Assembly: GCA_042089915.1 (NCBI GenBank)
Contig: JBELJZ010000032.1
Coordinates: 1-11,842 of the forward strand
Length of the DNA stretch: 11,842 nt
Direction: 5' to 3'
From: UBA8752 sp002172485
GTDB taxonomy: Bacteria; Bacteroidota; Bacteroidia; Flavobacteriales_D; Sanyastnellaceae
Shown here: positions 1 to 7,502 of the stretch, in pieces
Layout of the letters: the number at the start of each line of letters is the position of its first letter
How positions within the stretch are numbered: the stretch's first letter is position 1
Notes under the pieces: model-generated
What the model was told of the DNA's origin: nothing
Seen by the model: only the letters and a program-made list of their open reading frames with translations
The model's database searches: none
Program-made: the position numbers and the translations under genes

Positions 1-332
1 GCGTGCCCGTCACCGATGGCTTCGGTGATGAGCATGGTCGTCTTGAAGTCGAGGCCCATGCCGCCGAGTTCCTCCGGGACGCTCGTGCCGAGGAGGCCGA
101 GCTCGCCGGCCTTCTCCATCAGCGATTGCGTCAATCCTTCCTGCTGGTCGTCGATGGCGTCGAGCTGGTTGAGGATGTTCTGTTGGATGAAGTCCTGGGT
201 CATCTGCTTCATCATCAGCTGCTCCTCGTTCCACTCTTCGGGGATGAAGATGTCGCTCGCGGCGGTCTTGCGGATGAGCCACTCTCCGCCGGTGATGGCC
301 TTGCCGGCCGGGTTGTCGGGGTTTTGTGTCAT
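1..332 (-). CDS. Acyl-CoA dehydrogenase, N-terminal part (cut by window edge)
   Basis: This is the first 110 codons of a gene that runs off the left edge. It would carry out the first beta-oxidation step, the FAD-dependent oxidation of acyl-CoA to trans-2-enoyl-CoA. The translation starts MTQNPDNPAGKAITGGEWLI. It contains the helical N-terminal acyl-CoA dehydrogenase region, with an 'EKAGELGLLGTSVPEELGGMG' type segment at about residues 76-96, the usual landmark before the flavin-binding core. The 'GGEWLI' lead-in is typical of the long (about 600-residue) FadE-type enzymes of Bacteroidota and Bacillus. The ATG at 330-332 lies 11 bases after the thiolase stop, so the gene is the promoter-distal member of the fad operon. 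There is no clear Shine-Dalgarno sequence, as is usual in Bacteroidota. The catalytic glutamate and FAD site lie outside the window. Family assignment is good; chain-length specificity cannot be told. Confidence 0.88.
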   Translation of the reverse strand, partial: MTQNPDNPAGKAITGGEWLIRKTAASDIFIPEEWNEEQLMMKQMTQDFIQQNILNQLDAIDDQQEGLTQSLMEKAGELGLLGTSVPEELGGMGLDFKTTMLITEAIGDGH

Positions 333-343
333 GACAGTTTGAT

Positions 344-1525
344 TTAGAGCATTTCAATGACGCCGGCGGCCCCTTGGCCGGTGCCGACGCACATGGTGAC
401 CACGCCGTGCTTTCCGCCGCGGGCCTTGAGTTCGTTGAGGATCTGGACGGTCAGCTTCGCGCCGGTGCACCCCAGCGGGTGGCCGAGGGCGATGGCGCCG
501 CCGTTCACGTTGACTTTGTCTTCGTCGAGTCCGAGTTCGTTGCAGACGGCGACGCTCTGGCTGGCAAACGCTTCATTGAGTTCCCACAGGTCGATGTCGT
601 CCTTCTTGAGTCCGGCTTTCTCCAGCGCAGGCGGGACGGCGTGCACCGGGCCCATGCCCATGATGCGCGGCTCGAGGGCGGCGACGTGGTAGGCCTTGAG
701 GCGGGCCATGGGCTCCACGCCGAGCTCCTTGACCATGCGCTCGGAGGCGACCATCACGAAGGCGGCGCCGTCGGAGGTCTGCGAGCTGTTGCCGGCCGTC
801 ACGCTGCCGCCTTGGGCAAAGACCGGGCGCAACTTGGCCAGGCCCTCCATGGAGGTGCCGCGGCGGACGCCCTCGTCGGTGTCGAACTTGATTTGGGTCT
901 CGCGGCGCTTCCCGTCGCCGTCGAGGTCGACGCGGGTGAACTCGATGGGCGCCACGCCAGCCTGCAGCCGGCCGCTGTCGATGGCGGCGGCGGCGCGCTC
1001 GTGGGAGCGGACGGCGAAGGCGTCCTGGGCCTCGCGGCTCACGTTGAAGTCGTTGGCCACCGCCTCGGCGGTCAGCCCCATGCCCCAATACCACTCGGGG
1101 TTTTCCTGGGCGACCCGCGCGTTCGGCACGATTCGCCAGCCGCCCATCGGCATGCACGACATGCTTTCGGTGCCGCCGGCGATGATCAGCTCCTGCATGC
1201 CGGTCCGGATTTTGGCCGTCGCGATGGCGATGGTTTCCAGTCCGCTGGAGCAGTAGCGGTTGACGGTCATCCCGGGCACCTTCTCGGTGTCGAGCCCCAT
1301 CAGCGAGACAAGGCGGCCGACGTTGAGGCCCTGCTCGGCCTCTGGGGAGGCGTTGCCGACGATGACGTCGTGGATGAGGTGGGGGTCGAATTCCGGCAGC
1401 GAAGCCACGAGGTGGCGGATGACCTGGGCGGCGAGGTCGTCCGGGCGGACGTCGCGCAGGGTGCCCTTGGTGGCCTTGCCGACCGCACTGCGGGATCCGG
1501 CGATGATGTAGGCGTCTTGCATCAT
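344..1525 (-). CDS. fadA: Acetyl-CoA C-acyltransferase (3-ketoacyl-CoA thiolase)
   Basis: This is a complete 393-residue thiolase, the usual family length. It catalyses the last beta-oxidation step, cleaving 3-ketoacyl-CoA with CoA to acetyl-CoA and a shortened acyl-CoA. All catalytic landmarks are visible: nucleophilic Cys92 in 'NRYCSSGLETIA', 'NEAF' at 317-320, His349 in 'GGAIALGHPLGCTGAK', and the acid/base Cys379 in 'CVGTGQGAAG'. Two ATG codons are adjacent at the start (1523-1525 and 1520-1522); the protein is MMQDAY or MQDAY, and the second may be the true start. It lies 18 bases after the FadN-like gene's stop and 11 bases before the acyl-CoA dehydrogenase start, so the three are almost certainly one transcript. 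A degradative thiolase is favoured over a biosynthetic acetyl-CoA acetyltransferase because of this context. Confidence 0.95.
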   Translation of the reverse strand: MMQDAYIIAGSRSAVGKATKGTLRDVRPDDLAAQVIRHLVASLPEFDPHLIHDVIVGNASPEAEQGLNVGRLVSLMGLDTEKVPGMTVNRYCSSGLETIAIATAKIRTGMQELIIAGGTESMSCMPMGGWRIVPNARVAQENPEWYWGMGLTAEAVANDFNVSREAQDAFAVRSHERAAAAIDSGRLQAGVAPIEFTRVDLDGDGKRRETQIKFDTDEGVRRGTSMEGLAKLRPVFAQGGSVTAGNSSQTSDGAAFVMVASERMVKELGVEPMARLKAYHVAALEPRIMGMGPVHAVPPALEKAGLKKDDIDLWELNEAFASQSVAVCNELGLDEDKVNVNGGAIALGHPLGCTGAKLTVQILNELKARGGKHGVVTMCVGTGQGAAGVIEML

Positions 1526-1543
1526 GTCAATGGGTTGAAGGGC

Positions 1544-3925
<2,382 letters not shown>

Positions 3926-3927
3926 GG

Positions 3928-4407
3928 TCAGGCGGCGTTGGAATCGGGGTTCGCGTCCGTGTCTTCCAGCAGGGCGTCCCGGTTGGGGTACTGGACGATG
4001 AGGTCGTTGAGTTGCTGCAGGTCGTCGAGCAAACGGGCGGTGCGGTCACCGCCGAGTTGCTCGACAATCCAGGCGTTGAAGCGGCGCACGGCGGTCCGGG
4101 CGCGGTCGCGCTCTTTCTTGCCGGCGGCGGTGAGGTGAATCCGAACGATGCGGCGGTCGGCGTCGTCGGCCCGCCGTTCGATCATGCCCTGCGCCTCGAG
4201 GTTGTTCAGGAGACGGGACAACGAGGTCTTCTCCATGCCCATGCGCGGGCCGAGCTGGGTGGACGGGGTGCCGCCGCGCTCGATGTTGAGCAGGGCTTGT
4301 CCCATCGCCATGGTGGTGCCGCGCGATGCGGCGAGCTGCCCATACTGCCGGGCAATGCCTGCCCAGGCGAAGCGAACGTGGAAATCGATGGTGTCTTCAG
4401 GTTTCAC
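3928..4407 (-). CDS. MarR-family transcriptional regulator of the fad operon
   Basis: This is a 159-residue winged-helix regulator. The MarR core is visible: a helix-turn-helix at about 47-79 ('TPSTQLGPRMGMEKTSLSR' then 'LEAQGMIERR') and a wing at 81-93 ('DDADRRIVRIHLT', with the conserved Asp-Arg pair). Amphipathic helices at both ends would form the dimer interface. I chose the GTG at 4405-4407 (MKPEDTIDFH...), which matches my recollection of the N-terminus of Bacteroidota relatives. It also leaves the palindrome at 4421-4451 in the promoter region. An in-frame ATG at 4435-4437 would add ten residues (MYACITYIGG) and put that palindrome inside the coding region. The gene is followed after 2 bases by the FadN-like gene, so it is the first gene of the beta-oxidation operon. 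It probably represses the operon and itself, with an acyl-CoA ligand as a plausible inducer; both roles are inferred. Confidence 0.9.
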   Translation of the reverse strand: MKPEDTIDFHVRFAWAGIARQYGQLAASRGTTMAMGQALLNIERGGTPSTQLGPRMGMEKTSLSRLLNNLEAQGMIERRADDADRRIVRIHLTAAGKKERDRARTAVRRFNAWIVEQLGGDRTARLLDDLQQLNDLIVQYPNRDALLEDTDANPDSNAA

Positions 4408-4411
4408 GCCT

Positions 4412-4419
4412 CCAATATA
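4412..4419 (-). promoter_or_regulatory. Candidate -7 promoter element, marR-fad operon
   Basis: The minus strand reads TATATTGG, an imperfect match to the Bacteroidota -7 consensus TAnnTTTG. It lies exactly 4 bases before the GTG start at 4407. No TTG -33 element is found at the usual 19-21 base distance, where the operator palindrome sits instead. If real, the transcript would start at or next to the GTG. Confidence 0.4.
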
Positions 4420-4420
4420 C

Positions 4421-4451
4421 GTTATGCATGCATACATTCTGCGTGCATAAC
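4421..4451. promoter_or_regulatory. Inverted repeat, likely MarR operator
   Basis: The arms GTTATGCATGC (4421-4431) and GCGTGCATAAC (4441-4451) are inverted copies matching at 10 of 11 positions around a 9-base spacer. They stand out as AT-containing in a GC-rich neighbourhood. The repeat ends 14 bases upstream of the chosen MarR start, across the expected promoter. MarR proteins bind such dyads as homodimers and often repress their own operon, so autoregulation of the fad operon is the simplest reading. Confidence 0.65.
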
Positions 4452-4454
4452 ATT

Positions 4455-4474
4455 TTATCGGAGAAATCCGATAA
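4455..4474. promoter_or_regulatory. Perfect 8-bp dyad between lolD and the marR promoter (operator or hairpin)
   Basis: TTATCGGA (4455-4462) and TCCGATAA (4467-4474) are perfect inverted copies around a GAAA centre on the plus strand. The site lies 22 bases beyond the stop of the LolD-like gene (4497) and 3 bases from the MarR-type palindrome. A transcription terminator for lolD is possible, but no T-run follows on the minus strand (AAAATG follows instead). An operator for a second regulator of the fad operon is an equal alternative. The dyad is certain; its role is not. Confidence 0.5.
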
Positions 4475-4496
4475 GGTCGGATGGGAGGAAGGGGGA

Positions 4497-5150
4497 TCAG
4501 GCCTCGACGCGCCCGTCGCGCAGGCGGATCTGGCGGTCGGCCCGTTCGGCCAGCGCTTCGTTGTGGGTGACCAGGGCAATGGTCAGGCCGTGGCGGTCCC
4601 GCAAATCGAAGAAGAGGTCGTGCAGGGCGTCGGCGTTGGCGCTGTCGAGGTTGCCCGATGGCTCGTCCGCAAACAGGAGGGGCGGATCGTTGACCAGCGC
4701 CCGCGCCACGGCCACGCGCTGCTGCTCCCCGCCGCTGAGCTGGCTCGGCAGGTGCTTGGCCCGCGCGGCGAGACCGAGTTCCTCCAGCCGGGCCAGGGCG
4801 GCCGCTTCCGCTTCGGCCTCGCTTCGGCCACCGACGAGGGCGGGCAGCATGGCATTTTCCAGCGCATTGAATTCGGGCAGCAGCTGGTGGAACTGGAAGA
4901 CGAAGCCGATGTGGGCGTTTCGGAATTCGGCCAACGCCTTGTCCTGGAGTCCCGCGAGGTCCACGCCGCTGACCACCACCGAGCCACTGTCTGGGCGGTC
5001 CAGCGTGGAGAGCACGTTGAGCAACGTGGTCTTGCCCGCACCAGAAGGTCCGACGATGGACACGACCTCGCCCGCGGCGAGCGTCACGTCCACACCACGC
5101 AGGACTTCGAGGTCACCGTGGCGCTTGTGGATTTTGGAGGCAACGAGCAT
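4497..5150 (-). CDS. lolD: ABC transporter ATP-binding protein, LolD-like
   Basis: This 217-residue ABC ATPase is of the size of the lipoprotein-releasing LolD family. Its sites are Walker A GPSGAGKT (34-41), a Q-loop at Gln86, the signature LSGGEQQR (138-145), Walker B LLFADEP (158-164) and a switch His196 in 'VTHN'. The stretch after the Q-loop, 'QFHQLLPEFNALEN', is characteristic of LolD, which powers LolC/E-type permeases that extract lipoproteins from the inner membrane for transport to the outer membrane. No permease gene is next to it, so the partner must be elsewhere; a MacB-type or other exporter ATPase remains possible. The ATG at 5148-5150 is chosen because a TAGCTTTC promoter-like element ends 4 bases upstream. 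The gene is divergent from sucC with 69 bases between starts. Confidence 0.88.
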   Translation of the reverse strand: MLVASKIHKRHGDLEVLRGVDVTLAAGEVVSIVGPSGAGKTTLLNVLSTLDRPDSGSVVVSGVDLAGLQDKALAEFRNAHIGFVFQFHQLLPEFNALENAMLPALVGGRSEAEAEAAALARLEELGLAARAKHLPSQLSGGEQQRVAVARALVNDPPLLFADEPSGNLDSANADALHDLFFDLRDRHGLTIALVTHNEALAERADRQIRLRDGRVEA

Positions 5151-5154
5151 GTGC

Positions 5155-5162
5155 GAAAGCTA
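5155..5162 (-). promoter_or_regulatory. Candidate -7 element for lolD
   Basis: The minus strand reads TAGCTTTC (then G), one mismatch from TAnnTTTG. It lies exactly 4 bases before the lolD ATG, leaving room for almost no leader. No TTG is seen 19-21 bases further upstream, which lowers confidence. Confidence 0.42.
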
Positions 5163-5173
5163 CGTCCGAAGGC

Positions 5174-5181
5174 TAACTTCG
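5174..5181 (+). promoter_or_regulatory. Candidate -7 element for sucC
   Basis: TAACTTCG is one mismatch from TAnnTTTG and is followed by CGGC, the same tail as the element at 7116-7127. It lies 38 bases before the sucC ATG, so sucC would have a leader of about 30-35 bases. It sits in the 69-base gap shared with the divergent lolD gene, about a dozen bases from lolD's own candidate element. No convincing -33 TTG is present, and the CGAAG/CTTCG dyad at this site could itself be the functional feature. Confidence 0.42.
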
Positions 5182-5219
5182 CGGCGCCGCAAATCGGCTG
5201 AATCCCATTTGACACCGCC

Positions 5220-6431
5220 ATGAACCTCCACGAATTCCAAGGCAAGTCCATCCTCAAGCAATACGGCGTCGCCATTCAAGAAGGCCGCGTCGCTTCCACT
5301 CCTGAAGAGGCCCACGAGGTGGCCGTCCAGCTCCAGGAGGAGACCGGAACCGGCTGGTTCGTGGTCAAGGCGCAAATCCACGCCGGTGGCCGCGGAAAGG
5401 GCACCGTCACCGAGACGGGCAGCCATGGGGTGGTGCTGGCCAAGGGCCTCGAGCACGTCAAGGACACGGCCTCCGGCATTCTTGGAGGTCACCTCGTGAC
5501 CGCCCAGACCAACGCCAAAGGCAAGCAGGTCAACCGCGTGCTCATTGCACAAGACGTCTACGAGCCCGGCGACAGCGAGCCACGCGAGTTCTACATGAGC
5601 GTGCTGCTCGACCGCGCCCAGGGCCGCAACATCATCATGTACAGCCCGCAGGGCGGCATGGACATCGAGGCGGTCGCGGAGGAGACGCCGGACCAGATTT
5701 TCAAGGAAGCCATCGACCCGGCCCTCGGCCTGCGCGATTTCCAGGCCCGCCGCATCGCCTTCAACTTCGGCCTGTCCGGCAAGGCGTTCAAGGAGATGGT
5801 CAAATTCGTCAAGGCCCTCTACGCCGCCTACGTCGGCAGCGACGCCTCGATGTTCGAGATCAACCCCGTCCTCAAGACGTCCGACGACCGCGTCATCGCG
5901 GTGGACTCCAAGGTGACCCTCGACGGCAACAGCCTGTATCGCCACCCGGATTACGCCGCCATGCGCGACACCACCGAGGAGGACCCCACGGAGGTGGAAG
6001 CTGGAGAAGCTGGCCTCAACTACGTGAAGCTCGACGGCAACGTCGGTTGCATGGTCAACGGTGCCGGCCTCGCCATGGCCACGATGGACATCATCAAGCT
6101 CAGCGGGGGTGAGCCGGCCAACTTCCTCGACGTCGGCGGCACGGCCGATGCGGAGCGGGTCGAGAAGGCCTTCCGCATCATCCTCCGCGACCCGGCGGTG
6201 AAGGCCATCTTGGTCAACATCTTCGGCGGCATCGTCCGTTGCGACCGCGTGGCGCAGGGTGTGGTCGACGCCTACAAAAACATGGGCTCCATCGACGTGC
6301 CGATCATCGTCCGTCTCCAGGGCACCAACGCCGAGGAGGCCAAGAAGCTGATCGACGAGAGCGGACTCGAGGTGCACAGCGCCATCCTGCTCCAGGAAGC
6401 TGCCGACAAGGTGGCGGCCGTCCTCGGCTGA
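5220..6431 (+). CDS. sucC: Succinate-CoA ligase (ADP-forming) subunit beta
   Basis: This 403-residue ATP-grasp protein is slightly longer than E. coli SucC. With the alpha subunit SucD it converts succinyl-CoA plus ADP and phosphate to succinate, CoA and ATP in the TCA cycle. The N-terminus MNLHEFQGKSILKQYGV is the family's signature start. A glycine-rich nucleotide loop 'GGRGKG' lies at 56-61, metal ligands are expected at Glu213/Asn215 ('FEINP') and Asp229 ('VDSKV'), and the C-terminal CoA-ligase domain has 'NGAGLAMATMD' (280-290) and 'NIFGGIVRCD' (333-342). There is no Shine-Dalgarno sequence before the ATG. sucD is not adjacent: the next gene downstream is convergent and unrelated. In many bacteria the two are in one operon, whereas I recall Bacteroidota often separating them. 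Identification is secure. Confidence 0.97.
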   Translation: MNLHEFQGKSILKQYGVAIQEGRVASTPEEAHEVAVQLQEETGTGWFVVKAQIHAGGRGKGTVTETGSHGVVLAKGLEHVKDTASGILGGHLVTAQTNAKGKQVNRVLIAQDVYEPGDSEPREFYMSVLLDRAQGRNIIMYSPQGGMDIEAVAEETPDQIFKEAIDPALGLRDFQARRIAFNFGLSGKAFKEMVKFVKALYAAYVGSDASMFEINPVLKTSDDRVIAVDSKVTLDGNSLYRHPDYAAMRDTTEEDPTEVEAGEAGLNYVKLDGNVGCMVNGAGLAMATMDIIKLSGGEPANFLDVGGTADAERVEKAFRIILRDPAVKAILVNIFGGIVRCDRVAQGVVDAYKNMGSIDVPIIVRLQGTNAEEAKKLIDESGLEVHSAILLQEAADKVAAVLG

Positions 6432-6434
6432 TTC

Positions 6435-6451
6435 GCGGCATTCCCCGCTTT
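6435..6451 (+). terminator. Weak candidate terminator after sucC
   Basis: In the 28-base gap between the convergent sucC and methyltransferase stops, GCGG (6435-6438) can pair with CCGC (6445-6448), followed by TTT. A second small palindrome, TTCCGGAA, overlaps its end (6450-6457) and could serve the other strand. The stems are only 4 bp, so this is a weak call. Confidence 0.25.
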
Positions 6452-6459
6452 CCGGAAGG

Positions 6460-7098
6460 TCACGCTTTCCGCACTACGGTTAGCCCGTCTCCGACGGGCA
6501 GCACGACGGTGCTCCATTGGGTGTCCTCGCAGAGTCGGGCATTCAGCGCCCGCAGCGCCTCGGCTTTCGGCCCCGTGGCGGCATTCGCGCCTTGGAGGGT
6601 GCCGCTCCACCACGTGTTGTCGAAGACCATGTAGCCTCCCTCGGCCAGGAGCGGGTGCAGTCCATCGAGTTGATCGAGGACGCCTTGCTTGTCCGCGTCG
6701 ACATAGGCCAGGTCCACGCGCCCCTGTTGCGCCACGTCCCAGTCAGCCAAGACATCGAGGGCGTCGGCATGGTGCCGTTGGATGCGCGTTGTGGCGTTGG
6801 CCCCGTTCCAGAATTCGTCCTGCAGTGCAAACAATTCGTCGTTGCGCTCCACGGTGTGCAGGGTGCCGTCCGGTTGCAGCCCTTCGAGCAGGCACAGCGT
6901 GCCGTATCCGGTGAAGGTCCCCAGCTCGAGGATGGTGGTCGGCCGGATCATGGTGGACAACATGGCCAGCACGCGGCCGGTCTGGACGTCGCTCATGAGT
7001 CGGCCGTGCCGGGTACGCTGCCACGAGGCCTTGCGCAAGTCGGCCAGCAGGGGAGGCTCAGGAGAAGAATGGGTGCGGGCGAATTCCGACAGGTCCAT
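6460..7098 (-). CDS. Class I SAM-dependent O-methyltransferase (catechol-O-methyltransferase-like)
   Basis: This 212-residue enzyme resembles the small cation-dependent O-methyltransferases (COG4122 type). Visible parts are an N-terminal helical lid with 'MSDVQTGRVL' (35-44), the SAM-binding motif I 'ILELGTFTGYGT' (56-67), an acidic residue in 'TVERND' (82-87), the expected metal ligands Asp134 in 'YVDADK' and Asp160-Asn161 in 'FDNTWWSG', and the C-terminal 'PVGDGLTVVRK' that family members share. The substrate cannot be read from sequence; small catechol-like phenolics are typical for the family. The ATG at 7096-7098 is chosen because homology starts there and because it mirrors the divergent gene's start. 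The open frame continues upstream to 7293, but that part is antisense to the next gene. It is convergent with sucC. Confidence 0.88.
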   Translation of the reverse strand: MDLSEFARTHSSPEPPLLADLRKASWQRTRHGRLMSDVQTGRVLAMLSTMIRPTTILELGTFTGYGTLCLLEGLQPDGTLHTVERNDELFALQDEFWNGANATTRIQRHHADALDVLADWDVAQQGRVDLAYVDADKQGVLDQLDGLHPLLAEGGYMVFDNTWWSGTLQGANAATGPKAEALRALNARLCEDTQWSTVVLPVGDGLTVVRKA

Positions 7099-7131
7099 GC
7101 CCCGAAGGTCGGGACTATCTTCGCGGCATGG
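7095..7131. promoter_or_regulatory. Divergent start region in an inverted repeat
   Basis: The arms CATGCCCCGAAG (7096-7107) and CTTCGCGGCATG (7119-7130) are inverted copies with 11 of 12 positions matching, plus one more pair outside (7095/7131). The spacer is 11 bases. The CAT at 7096-7098 is the minus-strand methyltransferase start and the ATG at 7128-7130 is the plus-strand SUI1 start. Both start codons therefore lie inside the arms, and only 29 bases separate the two genes. The arms also contain the -7-like CTTCG segments of both directions. Confidence 0.7.
7116..7123 (+). promoter_or_regulatory. Candidate -7 element for the SUI1-SCO1 operon
   Basis: TATCTTCG is one mismatch from TAnnTTTG and differs by one base from the rRNA P2 element TATCTTTG. 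It is followed by CGGC and then the ATG at 7128, a 4-base gap, so the message would be leaderless or nearly so. The mirrored minus-strand sequence is GACCTTCG-GGGC-ATG for the methyltransferase, a weaker match. No TTG is present at the -33 position. Confidence 0.45.
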
Positions 7132-7502
7132 GCAAAGGCGGTGATGGCATGCGCAAACTCGGAGGGCTGGAGGCCTTGGCTGGATTGCACCAGGCGATGG
7201 GCGGTGAACGGGCGGATTTGTCCCCCGATGCCCAAGAACCAAAAGCTGCTGATGCCCCGGGTCTGCTTTACGTTTCCCGGGACAAAAAAGCACGCAAAGG
7301 CAAGGAGGTCACCCTCGTGGAGGGCTTCGATTCGGAGCTGCACGGCGACCTCGGTGCTGAAGTGGCGCGCAAACTCAAGGCCCACTGTGGTGTGGGTGGG
7401 GGCTGGAAAGACGGGGTGGTCCTGTTGCAAGGCGACCACCGCGACCGCGTGGCCAACTGGCTGACCCGCCAGGGCTATGCCATCAAACACAAAGGAGGAT
7501 GA
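7128..7502 (+). CDS. Translation initiation factor SUI1/eIF1 homologue (YciH-like)
   Basis: This is a 124-residue protein. Its C-terminal 75 residues are a SUI1 domain: 'KKARKGKEVTLVEGF' (53-67), 'LGAEVARKLKAHCGVGGGWKDG' type core (75-96, including 'CGVGG') and 'QGDHRDRVANWLTRQGY' (101-117). Eukaryotic eIF1 acts in start-codon selection on the small ribosomal subunit; bacterial YciH can act on initiation fidelity, but its normal role is unclear. The first 50 residues are poorly conserved and probably flexible. An in-frame ATG at codon 8 is an alternative start, but the ATG at 7128 lies 4 bases after a promoter-like element. The stop codon overlaps the next gene's ATG (ATGA at 7499-7502). This is the first gene of a four-gene operon. 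Confidence 0.88.
   Translation: MGKGGDGMRKLGGLEALAGLHQAMGGERADLSPDAQEPKAADAPGLLYVSRDKKARKGKEVTLVEGFDSELHGDLGAEVARKLKAHCGVGGGWKDGVVLLQGDHRDRVANWLTRQGYAIKHKGG

Noticed and set aside
4408..4437. Upstream ATG start for the MarR regulator
   Set aside because: It adds MYACITYIGG, unlike the family start I recall, and overlaps the operator palindrome.
5160..6377. 405-codon minus-strand open frame opposite sucC
   Set aside because: It is a codon-bias shadow of sucC. Its protein has no recognisable domain and sucC is unmistakable.
7099..7293. 65-residue N-terminal extension of the O-methyltransferase
   Set aside because: It is antisense to the SUI1 gene, Cys/His/Pro-rich and not methyltransferase-like. 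The ATG at 7098 fits the family start.
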